NCBI GenBank assembly: GCA_025062325.1
Contig: JANXAL010000027.1
Location: 1 to 64,000 of the forward strand
Source of the DNA: Roseiflexus sp.
GTDB lineage: Bacteria; Chloroflexota; Chloroflexia; Chloroflexales; Roseiflexaceae
Length of the DNA: 64,000 bases
Direction of reading: 5' to 3'
Part shown: one piece after another, positions 36,397 through 45,754 of the stretch
Layout of the letters: every line of letters begins with the position of its first letter
Numbering within the stretch: position 1 is the stretch's first letter
Program-made: the position numbers and the translations under genes
Notes under the pieces: generated by a model
Told to the model about the DNA's origin: nothing
The model's database searches: none
The model's input: the letters and a program-made list of their open reading frames with translations, nothing else

Positions 36397-39138
36397 ATGA
36401 CCATCTCTTTCGCCTAGCCCGCCACCCTCGCCTGCCCGGCCTGCAGCGCCTCTTTCGACGCAGACATCTGGCTGATCGTTGCCACCGATGAGCGCCCCGA
36501 CCTCATCGAGCGCATCCGCGCTGGCACGCTGCACACAGTAGCGTGCCAGCGCTGCGGCCACGCTGGCAACCTCGACGCCCCGCTGCTGATCTTCTGCCTC
36601 GCTGCCGACCCGCCTCTGCTCTTCTCGACTGCCGAACAAACAACCCGTGAGCAGGATCAAGAGCAAGCCGCCGCTCTCGTCGGGCTGCTGCGCGAGCGGC
36701 TGGGCAGCGCCTGGCGCGAGGCGTGGCTGGCGCAGGGCGTGCCGGGGGTACGGCGCGCAATGCTGCCCCTCGCCCTCGCGGATGATCCCGCAGCGGCATT
36801 GCGCGAGCTGCGCGAACGTGATCCTAAGACCTTCGCCCGGCTCGAGACCGAAGCCAGGCAGGCGGGAGAGGCGAGCGGCGGGAGAGGCTCAGGCCCACCT
36901 GTACCCGCTATCTTCACCTCCTGGCTTGCGACTGCGCAGCAGGCGGAGTGGCAGTTTCAGCAAACTGGAGATTGGGGTGCGCTTGACACGGCAGTAGAAG
37001 CCTAGAGCCAGATCCTGGGTCATCCCGAGTTTCGTACTGCGGCACCCAATTTCCGGCTTGCAGTGTTGAATGATGCCGGCATCGCCTTCCTGCGACGCTA
37101 CTGGGTGCGTGGGCGCATTGAGGATCTCAATCGGGCACTCGATCTCTGGTCAGAGGCCGTCGCCGCCACCCTGCCCGACGCGCCCGCCCGGCCGATGTAC
37201 CTCACCAATCTGGGGGCCGGGCTGCGCGACCGGTATGCGCGCAGCGGGCGGCTGGCGAACCTCGACCAGGCGATTGGTTGCTTTCAGCAGGCCGTCGCCG
37301 CCACCCCGCCCGACGCGCCTGCCCGACCGGGGCGCCTCACCAACCTGGGGAACGGGCTGCACGACCGGTATGCGCGCAGCGGGCACCTCGCTGACCTCAA
37401 GCAGGCCCAGGTGCACTATGCGACTGCCTGTGAGCGAGGCCAATTGTTAGCGCCAGAAGAGGAACTCGCCGCCGTCTGGCAGGAGCTTCGCGCGCACGAA
37501 GGCGCAACGCGCGGCGACCAGATTGCGACCGGCGACATCAGCGGCACAGGGGTTGGCCATTGGCGCAGGCGCGCAGGCGACGGTCCATCAGCATTACCAC
37601 GAACCCCGTTACATCCGCTACACCGACATCAGTTGCCCGCGATACGCCCGGATTGCCGAGCGCATCACGCTCACTGTCGCGCTGACGATGCAGCAGCGCG
37701 AGGAAAGCGTCGTGAAGCAAGCCGTTGATGCGTTTGCCAGCAAGGTCAAGGTGCGGCTGTCGGCGCCCGGCTTCGAGCTGCTCAGTCCGGCGGAACAGAC
37801 GATCACCATCGAGCCGGATGAAGAGAGCCCGCCGGCCGTCTTTCATCTCACAGCGCGCGAGCCGGGTCGCTACGAAATCGCGGTTCAGTTCTGGCAGCGC
37901 GGCAATCTGATCGCCACTGCAACCGTCCCTATCGATATACTGGACATCCAGACGGTCTTTGCGCCAGCCATCGTCCCCTCCATACCGGTCAATGCGTGGA
38001 TGGGCAGTGTGCGCGCGCCTGACCTGACCCTCGTTGTCAACCGCGCGCCCGGCGGTCACACCGAGTTCTTCGTCGTCGGTGATAACCTCGTGCGCTTCTC
38101 GACCGAGACGATGCTCGCCTTCGAGCCGCGCGCGGTTGTCCAGCAGGTGTACAAAGAAATCGGCCTCCTCCAGCGCAGGTATGACAGCGTGAATGAGCTG
38201 TGCGCGCTTACGACCGACCAGATCGAACGCCGGATCAGGAACCTCGGCCACCTCCTTTGGGATCGCCTGATCCCGCCTGACCTCAAGGCCTTCTACAGCC
38301 GCGAGCGGGCGCGCTGGTGCGTGGTGGAGCACAGGATCGGCGTTGGAGCTTGCTGGTGCAATCGAATGAGGCCGATATTCCGTGGGAACTGGTGCGCCCG
38401 TATGGCGAGGGCGACGATCCGTGGGAAGAGGGGTTCTGGTGCGAGACGTTCTACTTCGCTCGCTGGCTCCTCAAGCGCCCCGATGCCTCCACCGGCTATG
38501 CGCCGCTGCCGCAGCTTCGCCTCAGTGCGCTGGCAGCAATCGTGCCCACCTGTTACCCGGAACTCCAGGCGGCGCCCGCCGAGCATGCGCTGCTGCGTGA
38601 TCTAATCACGCAGCACCGGCTGGCGGATCGCAGCCCCTCGCGTGCGACCGAGGCGGCGGTGGTCGGGTTGCTCGAGCAGGGCGGCTACGACTGGATGCAC
38701 GTCGTGACGCACGGCGCGTACTTTGCCGAATCGGCGCTGCACAGCAGCGCACTGGCGCTAGAAGACCGTCAGTGGTTAGCGTGCAGCGCGATCACCGGAC
38801 CGCGCATTCGCGGCAAGTTGTGCGCCGAGCGACCCGCCTTCGTCCTCAACGCCTGCCACGCCGGTCGCACGGCGCCGCTGATCAGCGGCGCGGCCAGTTG
38901 GGCGACGCAACTGATCGGCTCAGGCGCCGGGATGCTAATCGCGCCGCTCTGGTCGGTCACCGACGCGCTGGCGACGCAGTTCAGCCAGACGTTCTACGGC
39001 GCGCTGCTCCGCCCGGAAGGTCCGGCGACGCTCGCCGAAGCCGTCTGGCACGCCCGCACAGCGATCCGCCAGCCCGACGATCCCACCTGGCTGGCGTAGA
39101 GCCTGTTTGCGCACCCCAACGCGACCGTGGCGCCGTGA
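36397..39138 (+). pseudogene. CpXC-TPR-CHAT caspase-like protease gene, broken by three amber codons and two frameshifts
   Basis: From ATG 36397: TAG at codon 7, then a CpXC zinc-type module (CPACSASFDADIW ... VACQRCGHAG). An alpha-helical linker ends at TAG 37003; TPR-like repeats follow (YLTNLGAGLRDRYARSG, repeated). The GDISGTGV motif shifts frame at about 37554 (one extra base) to AIGAGAQATVHQ. An Ig-like domain leads to a second frameshift near 38340 (one base lost). Last is a CHAT protease domain with the dyad histidine in MHVVTHGAYF and cysteine in FVLNACHAG, ending at TAG 39097 just before the family's usual end; the next stop is 39136. CHAT proteases act in bacterial defence and cell-death pathways. 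Three ambers replace residues that look like Gln, Trp and Tyr. Confidence 0.8.
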
Positions 39139-39390
39139 ATGGGACAATCCGTCTCGATCCGTGGCTATCCGTGCGCTCTTGAATGGGACACGGATTGGCA
39201 CGGGTGCGACGGATCGGCGCGGATTGGCGGGGATGGCACATCCGTAGGCATCCGTCTCGAGCCGTGGCTATCCGTGTGCTCTTGAATGGGACACGGATTG
39301 GCACGGGTGCGACGGATGCGCACGGGTCGGCGGGGATGGCCCATCCGTGGCGATCCGTCTCGAGCCGTGGTCGTCCGTGTGCTCCCAACC
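39139..39390. repeat. ATCCGT-rich repeats, two ~103-bp units; part of a segmental duplication
   Basis: GCTCTTGAATGGGACACGG occurs at 39175 and again 103 bp later, each followed by ATTGGCACGGGTGCGACGG and ATCCGT words. The segment from about 38938 through these repeats is duplicated at 40588-40943, where only one unit is present. Confidence 0.8.
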
Positions 39391-39779
39391 TGCCAATCAG
39401 CGCCAAACGGCGGCGCATCATCAGCCAGTTTCTTGATGTGTATCTGTCGCTCCAGCCGACAGCGGAGCGCGCGCTCCAGCAGGAACTCGCCGGTCTGGCG
39501 CCAATGCAGCAGGAGGAGTTATCAATGACACGGGTTGTTGGTACGCTGGCACGCCTTGGGGCGGCGGAGATCATTACTGCCGCCCTCGACAAGCGATTTG
39601 GACCATTGGACGAGGCAATCAAGGATCAGATTGCGCTCTATCCATTCGAGCTATTGGAAGCCTTGATCCTGGCGCAGGTCTATTTCACGACCCTCGCCGA
39701 TCTCGAAGCGTGGCTGGCGGCCAATCCGGCGCCGCCGTGGGTCGATCCGCTTGGCGAGTGGGACGATGCGGAAGTGTAA
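39391..39779 (+). pseudogene. C-terminal fragment of an Rpn/PD-(D/E)XK nuclease-transposase gene (DUF4351 end)
   Basis: The frame opens inside a gene: PISAKRRRIISQFLDVYL is internal sequence in the copy at 41580. It continues with EELSMTRVVGTLARLG and a DUF4351-like tail (LDKRFGPLDEAI ... FTTLADLEAWLAANP), ending at 39779. The N-terminal nuclease domain is absent, removed by a deletion that joined the repeat GCTCCCAACCTGC directly to CAATCAGCGCC. Confidence 0.8.
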
Positions 39780-39919
39780 CACTCGCTCCTACCCGGCGCT
39801 GCTATGCCTGCTGCAGTTGCCCGGCGCTGCTGCGCAATCGCGCGGCGCTGTCGCCGTTGTTCTCGTATGAGCGTAACGAATTGCGTCAACTGGCCGTTTC
39901 GTCCGCTTATCATATGAGT

Positions 39920-40252
39920 TCAGGTCGTCAGGACCTGAACGAGTTTTGCGAGCACCTCCTGCATCTTCGACGGGCTGACCGTTCCAGCCCGATAGAGGAT
40001 GATGCCGCCTTCAGCAGTAAAGAGCCGATTGGGGCGAATATGGCTCGCTTGCCACAAACCGCCGCGAGTAAAGTCGCGGTCAGTGAGCGGTATTGCGTAG
40101 ATGTCGCTAACGGCCTGGCTGGTAATCTGGCAAAGGATAACATCATCGCCAGTCAGCGTCGCCACAACTAAGGCTGGTCGCTTCTTCGCAGCGCTCAGGT
40201 TGGAGAACGGAAACGGCGCAACGACTACATCGCCTCTTACAAATGCGCCCAC
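39920..40252 (-). CDS. MazF/PemK-family toxin (mRNA interferase)
   Basis: The 110-residue protein has the family's opening RGDVVVAPFPFSNLSAAKKRPALVV, the ILCQITSQ strand, and a C-terminal helix SKMQEVLAKLVQVL. MazF toxins cut RNA at short sequences. Its ATG lies inside the 3' end of the upstream antitoxin gene (16-bp overlap), the standard coupled arrangement. A 9-bp hairpin (GTTCAGGTC / GACCTGAAC, 39918-39940) covers its stop codon. The reading frame is intact, unlike the genes on both sides. Confidence 0.88.
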   Translation of the reverse strand: MGAFVRGDVVVAPFPFSNLSAAKKRPALVVATLTGDDVILCQITSQAVSDIYAIPLTDRDFTRGGLWQASHIRPNRLFTAEGGIILYRAGTVSPSKMQEVLAKLVQVLTT

Positions 40253-40461
40253 GCCTCGTCCTCCTCAGGGCGATCCCAATCGCGACGCAGCACGGCTTCC
40301 GAAGCCAGCATCGTCGCACGCGCATCTGTGTCAGCGCCAGCACGCAGGTCGGCGCTATCGCGCTCTAGCAGGTATGAAACGAAATCATACACGACTATCA
40401 GTTTTTCCGGCGGCAAGCGCTGAAGGCGCTCATTGATTTCGGCTATCGTAACCGGCGACAT
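40237..40461 (-). CDS. Antitoxin of the MazF/PemK pair (DUF2281-like)
   Basis: A 74-residue protein: a short structured N-terminus (TIAEINERLQRLPPEKLIVVYDFVSYLLERD), typical of small DUF2281-like antitoxins, and an acidic C-terminal tail (DWDRPEEDEAWAHL) able to cover the toxin. I start at ATG 40461 with GGGAGGG about 7 nt upstream; longer starts give no added motif. It overlaps the toxin gene by 16 bp, so both are one transcriptional unit. Confidence 0.78.
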   Translation of the reverse strand: MSPVTIAEINERLQRLPPEKLIVVYDFVSYLLERDSADLRAGADTDARATMLASEAVLRRDWDRPEEDEAWAHL

Positions 40462-40587
40462 AAGCCCGCCCTCCCTGGCGCCAGGCATTACGAGCGGCGC
40501 AGCACATCGAAGAGCATGATACCACACTCGGGAAGGCGCCAGGCGAATTTCGCAGAGCGTGCGCCAGGATGATGATGGTCATTGAGC

Positions 40588-40943
40588 GCCCATCGCGTCG
40601 CTCTGGTCGGTCACCGATACGCTGGCGACGCAGTTCAGCCAGACGTTCTACGGCGCGCTGCTCCGCCCGGAAGGTCCGGCGACGCTCGCCGAGGCTGTCT
40701 GGCGCGCTCGCACAGCGATCCGCCAGCCCGACGATCCCACCTGGCTGGCGTAGAGCCTGTTTGCGCACCCCAACGCGACCGTGGCGCTGTGAATGGGACA
40801 ATCCGTCTCGATCCGTGGCTATCCGTTTGCTCTTGAATGGGCCACGGATTGGCACGGGTGCGACGGATGGGCGCGGATCGGCGGGGATGGCACATCCGTG
40901 GGCGTTCGTCTCGAGCCGTGATTATCCGTATGCTCCCAACCTG
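40588..40943. repeat. Second copy of the CHAT 3' end and ATCCGT repeats
   Basis: From CGCTCTGGTCGGTCACCGA to TGCTCCCAACCTGC this segment repeats 38943-39394 nearly base for base, including the amber codon after CTGGCG, minus one 103-bp repeat unit. It encodes only the last 50 or so residues of the CHAT protein. Confidence 0.88.
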
Positions 40944-40958
40944 CACTGCCTGACACGC

Positions 40959-40987
40959 TTGCGGATTGCGAATGTTTGTTCTATAAT
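40959..40987 (+). promoter_or_regulatory. Promoter of the Rpn-type gene
   Basis: TTGCGG at 40959-40964 and TATAAT at 40982-40987 are spaced by 17 bp, about 60 bp before the coding frame at 41046. Confidence 0.6.
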
Positions 40988-41045
40988 ACGCCTGACACGC
41001 CCGCTTCCCTGGTAGAAAGGCGCTCTGCATCGGATCGACCACGAC

Positions 41046-41680
41046 GTGCTCTTCAAGCAACTCCTGGAGGAGTTCTTTGTCGAGTTTCTCGACCTCTTTG
41101 TTCCAGATGCGTTGCACTTGCTCGATACGAACACCCCAACCCTCCTCGACAAAGAGGTGTTTCGCGACCTGCTCGACCTGGATCGGCGTGAGGCGGACCT
41201 CGTCGTGCAAGCGCGCTTTCGCAACCAGCCGACGACCTTCATCGTCCACCTGGAACACCAGGCGCAGGAGGACAAAGTCCTGCACCAGCGGATGTTCCGG
41301 TACTTTGCCCGGTTCCACGACCGCTACGCTGCGCCGGTCTACCCGATTGCGCTCTGCTCATACCGCACCCCGCAGCAACCGGCGCCGGACCGGTACGCCG
41401 TCGGCTTCCCGGAGTTCGCCGTGCTCGAGTTTCGCTTCCGCGTGGTACAATTGAACCAGTTACGCTGGCGCGATGACCTGCGGCATCCCAACCCGCTGGC
41501 GACGGCGCTGCTCACCCGGATGCGGGTCGCGCCCCACGAACGGCGCGCCGTGAAGGCTGCCTGTCTGGCGCACCTTGTCGGGCTGCCGATCAGCGCCAAA
41601 CGGCGGCGCATCATCAGCCAGTTTCTTGATGTGTATCTGCCGCTCGCGCCCGCTGATGAGGCGGAGATGTACGCCGCACA
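41046..41680 (+). pseudogene. N-terminal part of an Rpn/PD-(D/E)XK nuclease-transposase gene, fused to foreign sequence
   Basis: The frame gives VLFKQLLEEFFVEFLDLFVPD, then the nuclease core with EADLVVQARF and FIVHLEHQAQED carrying the acidic and E-x-Q catalytic positions, and FPEFAVLEFRF. Codons before GTG 41046 (RIDHD) also fit the family; the original start may be the CTG nine codons earlier region after AGAAAGG, so the true initiation codon appears lost. After VYLPLAPADEAEMYA (about 41670) the sequence leaves the family although the frame stays open to 42056. The C-terminal half of such a gene sits at 39391. Confidence 0.75.
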
Positions 41681-42631
41681 TCCTGAGATTGCCCCCAGTC
41701 AACCGGAGGTTCCAGCAGACTTGAGCGCCTGCCAGGGCGTCCTGACCTGGCTCAGCGCGCACCTGAGTGTGTTGGTGCACGCGTGTAACGTATGCGACGT
41801 TGCCAGCTACCTGATCGAGTTCACCCAGGAGAACCTGAGCGCCCCGCCGCGGATCACGACCTCTGCCCGCCCGGGGTCGGTCGGCGCAGGGCTGGCGGCG
41901 CCTGCTGGCAGCGTCGGCTGTGCACAGCCGGTGCAGTACGCCGGGCGCCTGCCGATCTGCATCGGCAGTGACACCGATGCCAACCCACGCGACCTTGCGC
42001 GCGATCAGCGGCTGGTCCGACGCCTGGGTGGTGTAGGTTATCCTTGGGCTCACTGACCAGCCCCCTCATCGCCCGTATCTTTCCCCGGCGCAACCCGGCC
42101 TGCGATCTGACGGGCGAAAGCGGCAGCAGCAAGACGACCCTGGCGCAATTCGCCGTCGGCTGCTGGGGAGACCCGACCGGCAAGCTGTTCTTGGTCGAGG
42201 CGCATCGCACGACGACGGCAGGCTTTCGCCAGAGCCTGACCGACCTGAACGGCCTGCCGCTGCTGCTGATCGACGAGACGCACACGACCAGCGATCCGCA
42301 GCGGCTGGAAACGCTGGTCTATGAATGCGCCAATGGTCAGTTGTCCAGCAAGGAGACGTCGAGAGGCGCGGCGGCGGGCGGCGAGCTGCTGCGCGGGACG
42401 CTCATTCTGGCGGGGGAGGCGCTGCTTGAGCTTCGCCACACCGGGGCAGGAAAGCAAGTGCTCTGGCTGGATTGCATCCGTGGCCCGCCGCTGGGGGCAG
42501 GCACGCCTGGTCAACCCGGCAGTGACGAGCATCGACTGGGCAGGCAGCACGTACAGCCGCTCGAACACGCCTGGGAGACTGGCGCCGATCTACTCAGGCG
42601 TGCGGTCGCCGAGCGATACTGGGCAGACTGA
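41681..42631 (+). pseudogene. Remnant of a DUF927-type phage/plasmid helicase-like ATPase
   Basis: In the frame running to 42631 there is a P-loop GESGSSKTTLAQFAV, a sensor-like segment WGDPTGKLFLVEAHRTTT, Walker B LPLLLIDETH and the block RLETLVYECANGQLSSKET, the order of DUF927 proteins associated with mobile elements. The preceding 350 bp lies in another frame (SYLIEFTQENLSAPPRI) and may be its damaged N-terminal half. The C-terminal part after GTLILAGEALLELRH decays. Confidence 0.65.
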
Positions 42632-43036
42632 GCTGCCATGCTTGCTGATTACCAGAGGATCCGCGATGCGCCGAGCGCCGGGCGCTCGGCGCAGGAGCGC
42701 TGCAGGTTGCGGCAACGGTGGCCAGGCTGGCGCTGAACGCGCTGCTTCTGCGGTGGGCGCGGGTCGAAGAAGCTGCCCCTATCCTGAGCCTGAGCCGTTC
42801 GACTCCATGAAATGCCCGAAAACAGCTAAATTATGCGGGAGGAGATTGCTGTAGGCGGCAAACGCGGAGGAAACGAGGAATTTCCAAACGATCCATCCGC
42901 TGAAACGCGGCGGATACCAGCACACGGCCCCGAACGGCTGCAGACAATCCGACCTTGGCTCCGGGGTTAGCGACGTGAAGCGCTCTTGGGACAACCTCGC
43001 GGATCGGCCTGGAGGCATTCTGAGGCGTTCTGATGC
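42632..43036. other. Gene-free stretch with a 27-bp palindrome
   Basis: No gene is seen. At 42667-42693 TGCGCCGAGCGCC and its exact complement flank a single G, a very stable hairpin on either strand. The word CCTGAGCCTGAGCCGTTCGACTCC near 42784 resembles the CTTCGACAGGCTCAG word at 2021. Confidence 0.55.
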
Positions 43037-43122
43037 TGGTGCCGGAGACGGGACTCGAACCCGTACGGGGTTGCCCCCATCGGTTTTTAAGACCGAAGCG
43101 TCTGCCATTCCGCCACTCCGGC
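43037..43122 (-). tRNA. tRNA-Leu, anticodon TAA
   Basis: Acceptor arms GCCGGAG and CTCCGGC pair perfectly. A long variable arm (GATGGGGGCAACCCC) marks a class II tRNA. The anticodon loop CTTAAAA gives TAA, the T arm has GGGTTCGAGTCCC, and the CCA end is encoded (43037-43039). Confidence 0.95.
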
Positions 43123-43290
43123 GTTTCGTTCAAGATCTATCTTAACATACGCAGGCAAGGGGATTCAACTGTTTGGTTAGGGGTTAAGGGTTACCTTCCG
43201 CTTTCGCACCTTCAACCCGCCTCTTCGCGCCTTCTCTCTTCACATGTGCAATTGCAGCAACTCCACCTTCAACCTGTGACCTTCCCACGT

Positions 43291-43722
43291 TCAACGTTCA
43301 ACATTCAACGCAAACATCAACTCTCCCTCACACACCACCTGCCCGTTCACGGTCGCAACTCCCGTTCCCTTGCCGATCCCGCGCCGCACTTTGTCCAGTC
43401 GCACCTCCAGCCGCAGGATGTCGCCCGGGTAGACCGGCTTACGGAAGCGCACGCCGTCGATCCCGGCAAAGAATGCGATCTTGCCCCGGTTCTCCGGCAA
43501 GCTCAGCGCTGCCACCGCGCCGGTCTGCGCCAGCGCCTCGACGATGAGTACGCCTGGCATGATCGGATGATCGGGGAAATGCCCTTGGAAAAACGGCTCA
43601 TTAATCGTTACCAGTTTCTCGCCAACTGCGCGCTGCCCCGGCTCGAGTTCGAGAATGCGGTCGATCAGCAGGAACGGGTAACGGTGCGGAATGATCGCCA
43701 TGATCTCCTGGATGTTCAGCAT
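43291..43722 (-). CDS. fabZ: 3-hydroxyacyl-ACP dehydratase
   Basis: A 143-residue hot-dog-fold enzyme with [12 protein letters not shown], the catalytic histidine in [13 protein letters not shown] and the glutamate in [12 protein letters not shown], then [18 protein letters not shown]. It dehydrates 3-hydroxyacyl-ACP in fatty-acid synthesis. The start is ATG 43722, preceded by AAAGGGCG; the longer frame adds 33 residues with no family match. It stands alone between tRNA-Leu and a divergent glycosyltransferase. Confidence 0.93.
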   Translation of the reverse strand: MLNIQEIMAIIPHRYPFLLIDRILELEPGQRAVGEKLVTINEPFFQGHFPDHPIMPGVLIVEALAQTGAVAALSLPENRGKIAFFAGIDGVRFRKPVYPGDILRLEVRLDKVRRGIGKGTGVATVNGQVVCEGELMFALNVER

Positions 43723-43870
43723 ATGCGGCGCCCTTTCATCATGTGCAATCCTCGCAGCCAGCCGCAGTATACCAGAAGTCACGCGCTCGAAAGCAGCCTC
43801 AGGCGAAAAGGCATATCTCAAAGTATTTATTCAAGCTCCATCAGCCGCAGGGCGCAGCACGAAACTCGCC

Positions 43871-43921
43871 ACTCATCACTCATCACTCATCACTCATCAC
43901 TTGTCACTCATCACTTATAAT
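43871..43921 (+). promoter_or_regulatory. ACTCATC tandem repeat followed by a -10 box
   Basis: Four head-to-tail ACTCATC units (43871-43898) precede TTGTCACTCATCACTTATAAT. TATAAT is at 43916-43921, 42 nt before the glycosyltransferase ATG. A heptamer array at the -35 position could make expression vary with copy number. Confidence 0.45.
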
Positions 43922-43963
43922 GCGCGCCTGAAAGAATCTCTTCGCTGCGAAAAACAGGCGCCC

Positions 43964-45112
43964 ATGCACCTTGCCGTCAACGGCATGTTCTGGTCCCAAC
44001 CAACGGTTGGCAGCGGGCAGTACCTGCGCACGCTCGTGCATGCCCTGCCCGCCGTCACGCCCGATGTTCGGCTGACGCTGATCTTGCCTGCGTATCGTGT
44101 GCCAGCTGAACCGCCCCCGCAGAATGTTCAGGCGGTGTATGTGCGCACGCCATTCGACGGGCGCAGCGCGAACCTGGCGAAGGTCTGGTTCGAGCAGGTC
44201 GCTGTGCCGCGCGCGGCGGCGCGCCTGCACGCCGACTTGCTGCACATTCCGTATTTCGCGCCGCCGCTCGTTTCGCCGCTGCCAGTGGTCGTCACCGTTC
44301 TCGACATTATCCCGCTCCTACTGCCCGAGTATCGCGGCAGCGCGGCGGTTCGTCTCTATGTGCGAATGGTAGCGTGCGCCGCGCGGCGTGCAACACAGAT
44401 CATCACCATTTCACAGCACAGCGCCGATGACATCGTTCGTCACCTGGGCTGTTGCGCGGCGCGCGTGACGGTGACGCTGCTCGCGGCTGGCGCGCAGTTC
44501 CGCCCCTGCGACCGCGCGCATGCTGAACAGGAAGTCGCCGTGCGCTACGGCGTGACGCCGCCGTTCGTCTACTATGTCGGCGGGCTGGACGCGCGCAAAA
44601 ACCTGGCGACGCTCGTGCAGGCGTTTGCGCGTATGCGGTATGCTGGAGGACCTGCCGCCACTCTTGTCATCGCCGGACGCGCATCTGGCCATGATCCGCG
44701 CATGTTTCCTGACCTGGACGCGATTATTGCGTCTGCCGGAGCGTGCGCTTTTGTAGAGCGCATCGACGTGCCCTACCAGGACGCGCCGCTGCTCTATTCC
44801 GCCGCCACAGTATTCGCCTTTCCGTCGCGGTACGAAGGATTTGGTTTGCCGCCGCTCGAAGCGATGGCATGCGGCACACCAGTCATTGTTGCCGATGCAA
44901 CCAGCCTTCCCGAGGTTGTTGGCGATGCAGCGCTGCGGGTGCCGCCAGACGATGTTCCTGGCTGGACTGCAGCGCTCTGGCGGGTGCTGGCGGACGAAAC
45001 GTTGCGCACCGATCTGTCTCGCCGCGGGCTGGAACGCGCGACCCGCTTCCGACCTGAACGCCTCGCACGCGAGACGCTGGCAGTCTACAAACGAGCACTA
45101 ACATGCGTTTAG
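43964..45112 (+). CDS. Glycosyltransferase family 4 (GT-B fold)
   Basis: A 382-residue GT4 enzyme: an N-terminal acceptor domain with GSGQYLRTLVHALP, the hinge TLLAAGAQFRP, then VYYVGGLDARKNLATLVQAFA, and the nucleotide-sugar site PSRYEGFGLPPLEAMACGTPVI with the EX7E glutamates, followed by VGDAALRVPPDD. It transfers a sugar from a nucleotide donor to a cell-surface glycan; donor and acceptor are unknown. No Shine-Dalgarno sequence is obvious before ATG 43964. Confidence 0.9.
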   Translation: MHLAVNGMFWSQPTVGSGQYLRTLVHALPAVTPDVRLTLILPAYRVPAEPPPQNVQAVYVRTPFDGRSANLAKVWFEQVAVPRAAARLHADLLHIPYFAPPLVSPLPVVVTVLDIIPLLLPEYRGSAAVRLYVRMVACAARRATQIITISQHSADDIVRHLGCCAARVTVTLLAAGAQFRPCDRAHAEQEVAVRYGVTPPFVYYVGGLDARKNLATLVQAFARMRYAGGPAATLVIAGRASGHDPRMFPDLDAIIASAGACAFVERIDVPYQDAPLLYSAATVFAFPSRYEGFGLPPLEAMACGTPVIVADATSLPEVVGDAALRVPPDDVPGWTAALWRVLADETLRTDLSRRGLERATRFRPERLARETLAVYKRALTCV

Positions 45113-45149
45113 CGGGTGGATTGTTTCGTCACGTTCTACGTATCGTCCG

Positions 45150-45740
45150 TTTGAGGCGTCAGGATGTCAAAACACTCTCCTCTCCTGCACTGCGGGAGAG
45201 GGACAGGGCTCACAGGTGTCGATTTTTTCTGACAATCCCCCGTGCTGACTGTCTGTTTCAGGCATCAGGATGCCTTAACTCCTCCTTCTCCCCCCCTCAC
45301 AAGTGTAGATTTTTTCGGCAAGCCCTTCCGTTGCATCGCCCGTTTCAGGCATCAGGACGCCCTAACTCCCCCTTCTCCCACAGGGGGAGAAGGGGGTAGG
45401 GGGGATGAGGGGAAACAGGGCGGCAGGACGCAATCTCCCCCTGCTCCCCTGGTGGGAGCAGGGGGGAAGGGAGGATGAGGGGAAACAGGGCGTCAGGATG
45501 CGGCACATCCGCTTCGCACACCAAAAGGCCTACACTTGAGAAGCCCCCTTCTCCCCTGGTGGGAGAAGGGAAGATGAGGGGAAACAGGGCGGCAGGACGC
45601 AATCTCCCCCTGCTCCCCTGGTAGGAGCAGGGGGAAGGGGGGATGAGGGGCACACAAGCGTCAGGACGCGCCACCTCCCCCTTCTCCCCTGGTGGGAGAA
45701 GGGGGGAAGGGGGGATGAGGGGGAAAAGAGCGTCAGGATA
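45150..45740. repeat. MITE-like repeat copy 5 and palindromic arrays
   Basis: A complete element lies at 45296-45540 (CTCACAAGTGTAGATTTTTT to AGGCCTACACTTGAG). A second left end (CTCACAGGTGTCGATTTTTT) begins at 45209. From 45541 to 45740 the interior palindromic unit (CTCCCCCTTCTCCCCTGGTGG ... AGAAGGGGG, GGATGAGGGG) repeats. The array ends 15 bp before the next start codon. Confidence 0.8.
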
Positions 45741-45754
45741 AGGTGAGGAATGCA

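Noticed and set aside
36415-39099. Amber recoding in the CHAT gene (all three in-frame stops are TAG)
   Set aside because: The residues expected from context differ (about Gln, Trp, Tyr), two frameshifts coexist, and no suppressor tRNA or pyrrolysine gene is seen. Ordinary decay explains it.
39183-39390. N-terminal 70 residues of the frame ending at 39779
   Set aside because: They are translations of ATCCGT repeats; family similarity begins only at PISAKRRR.
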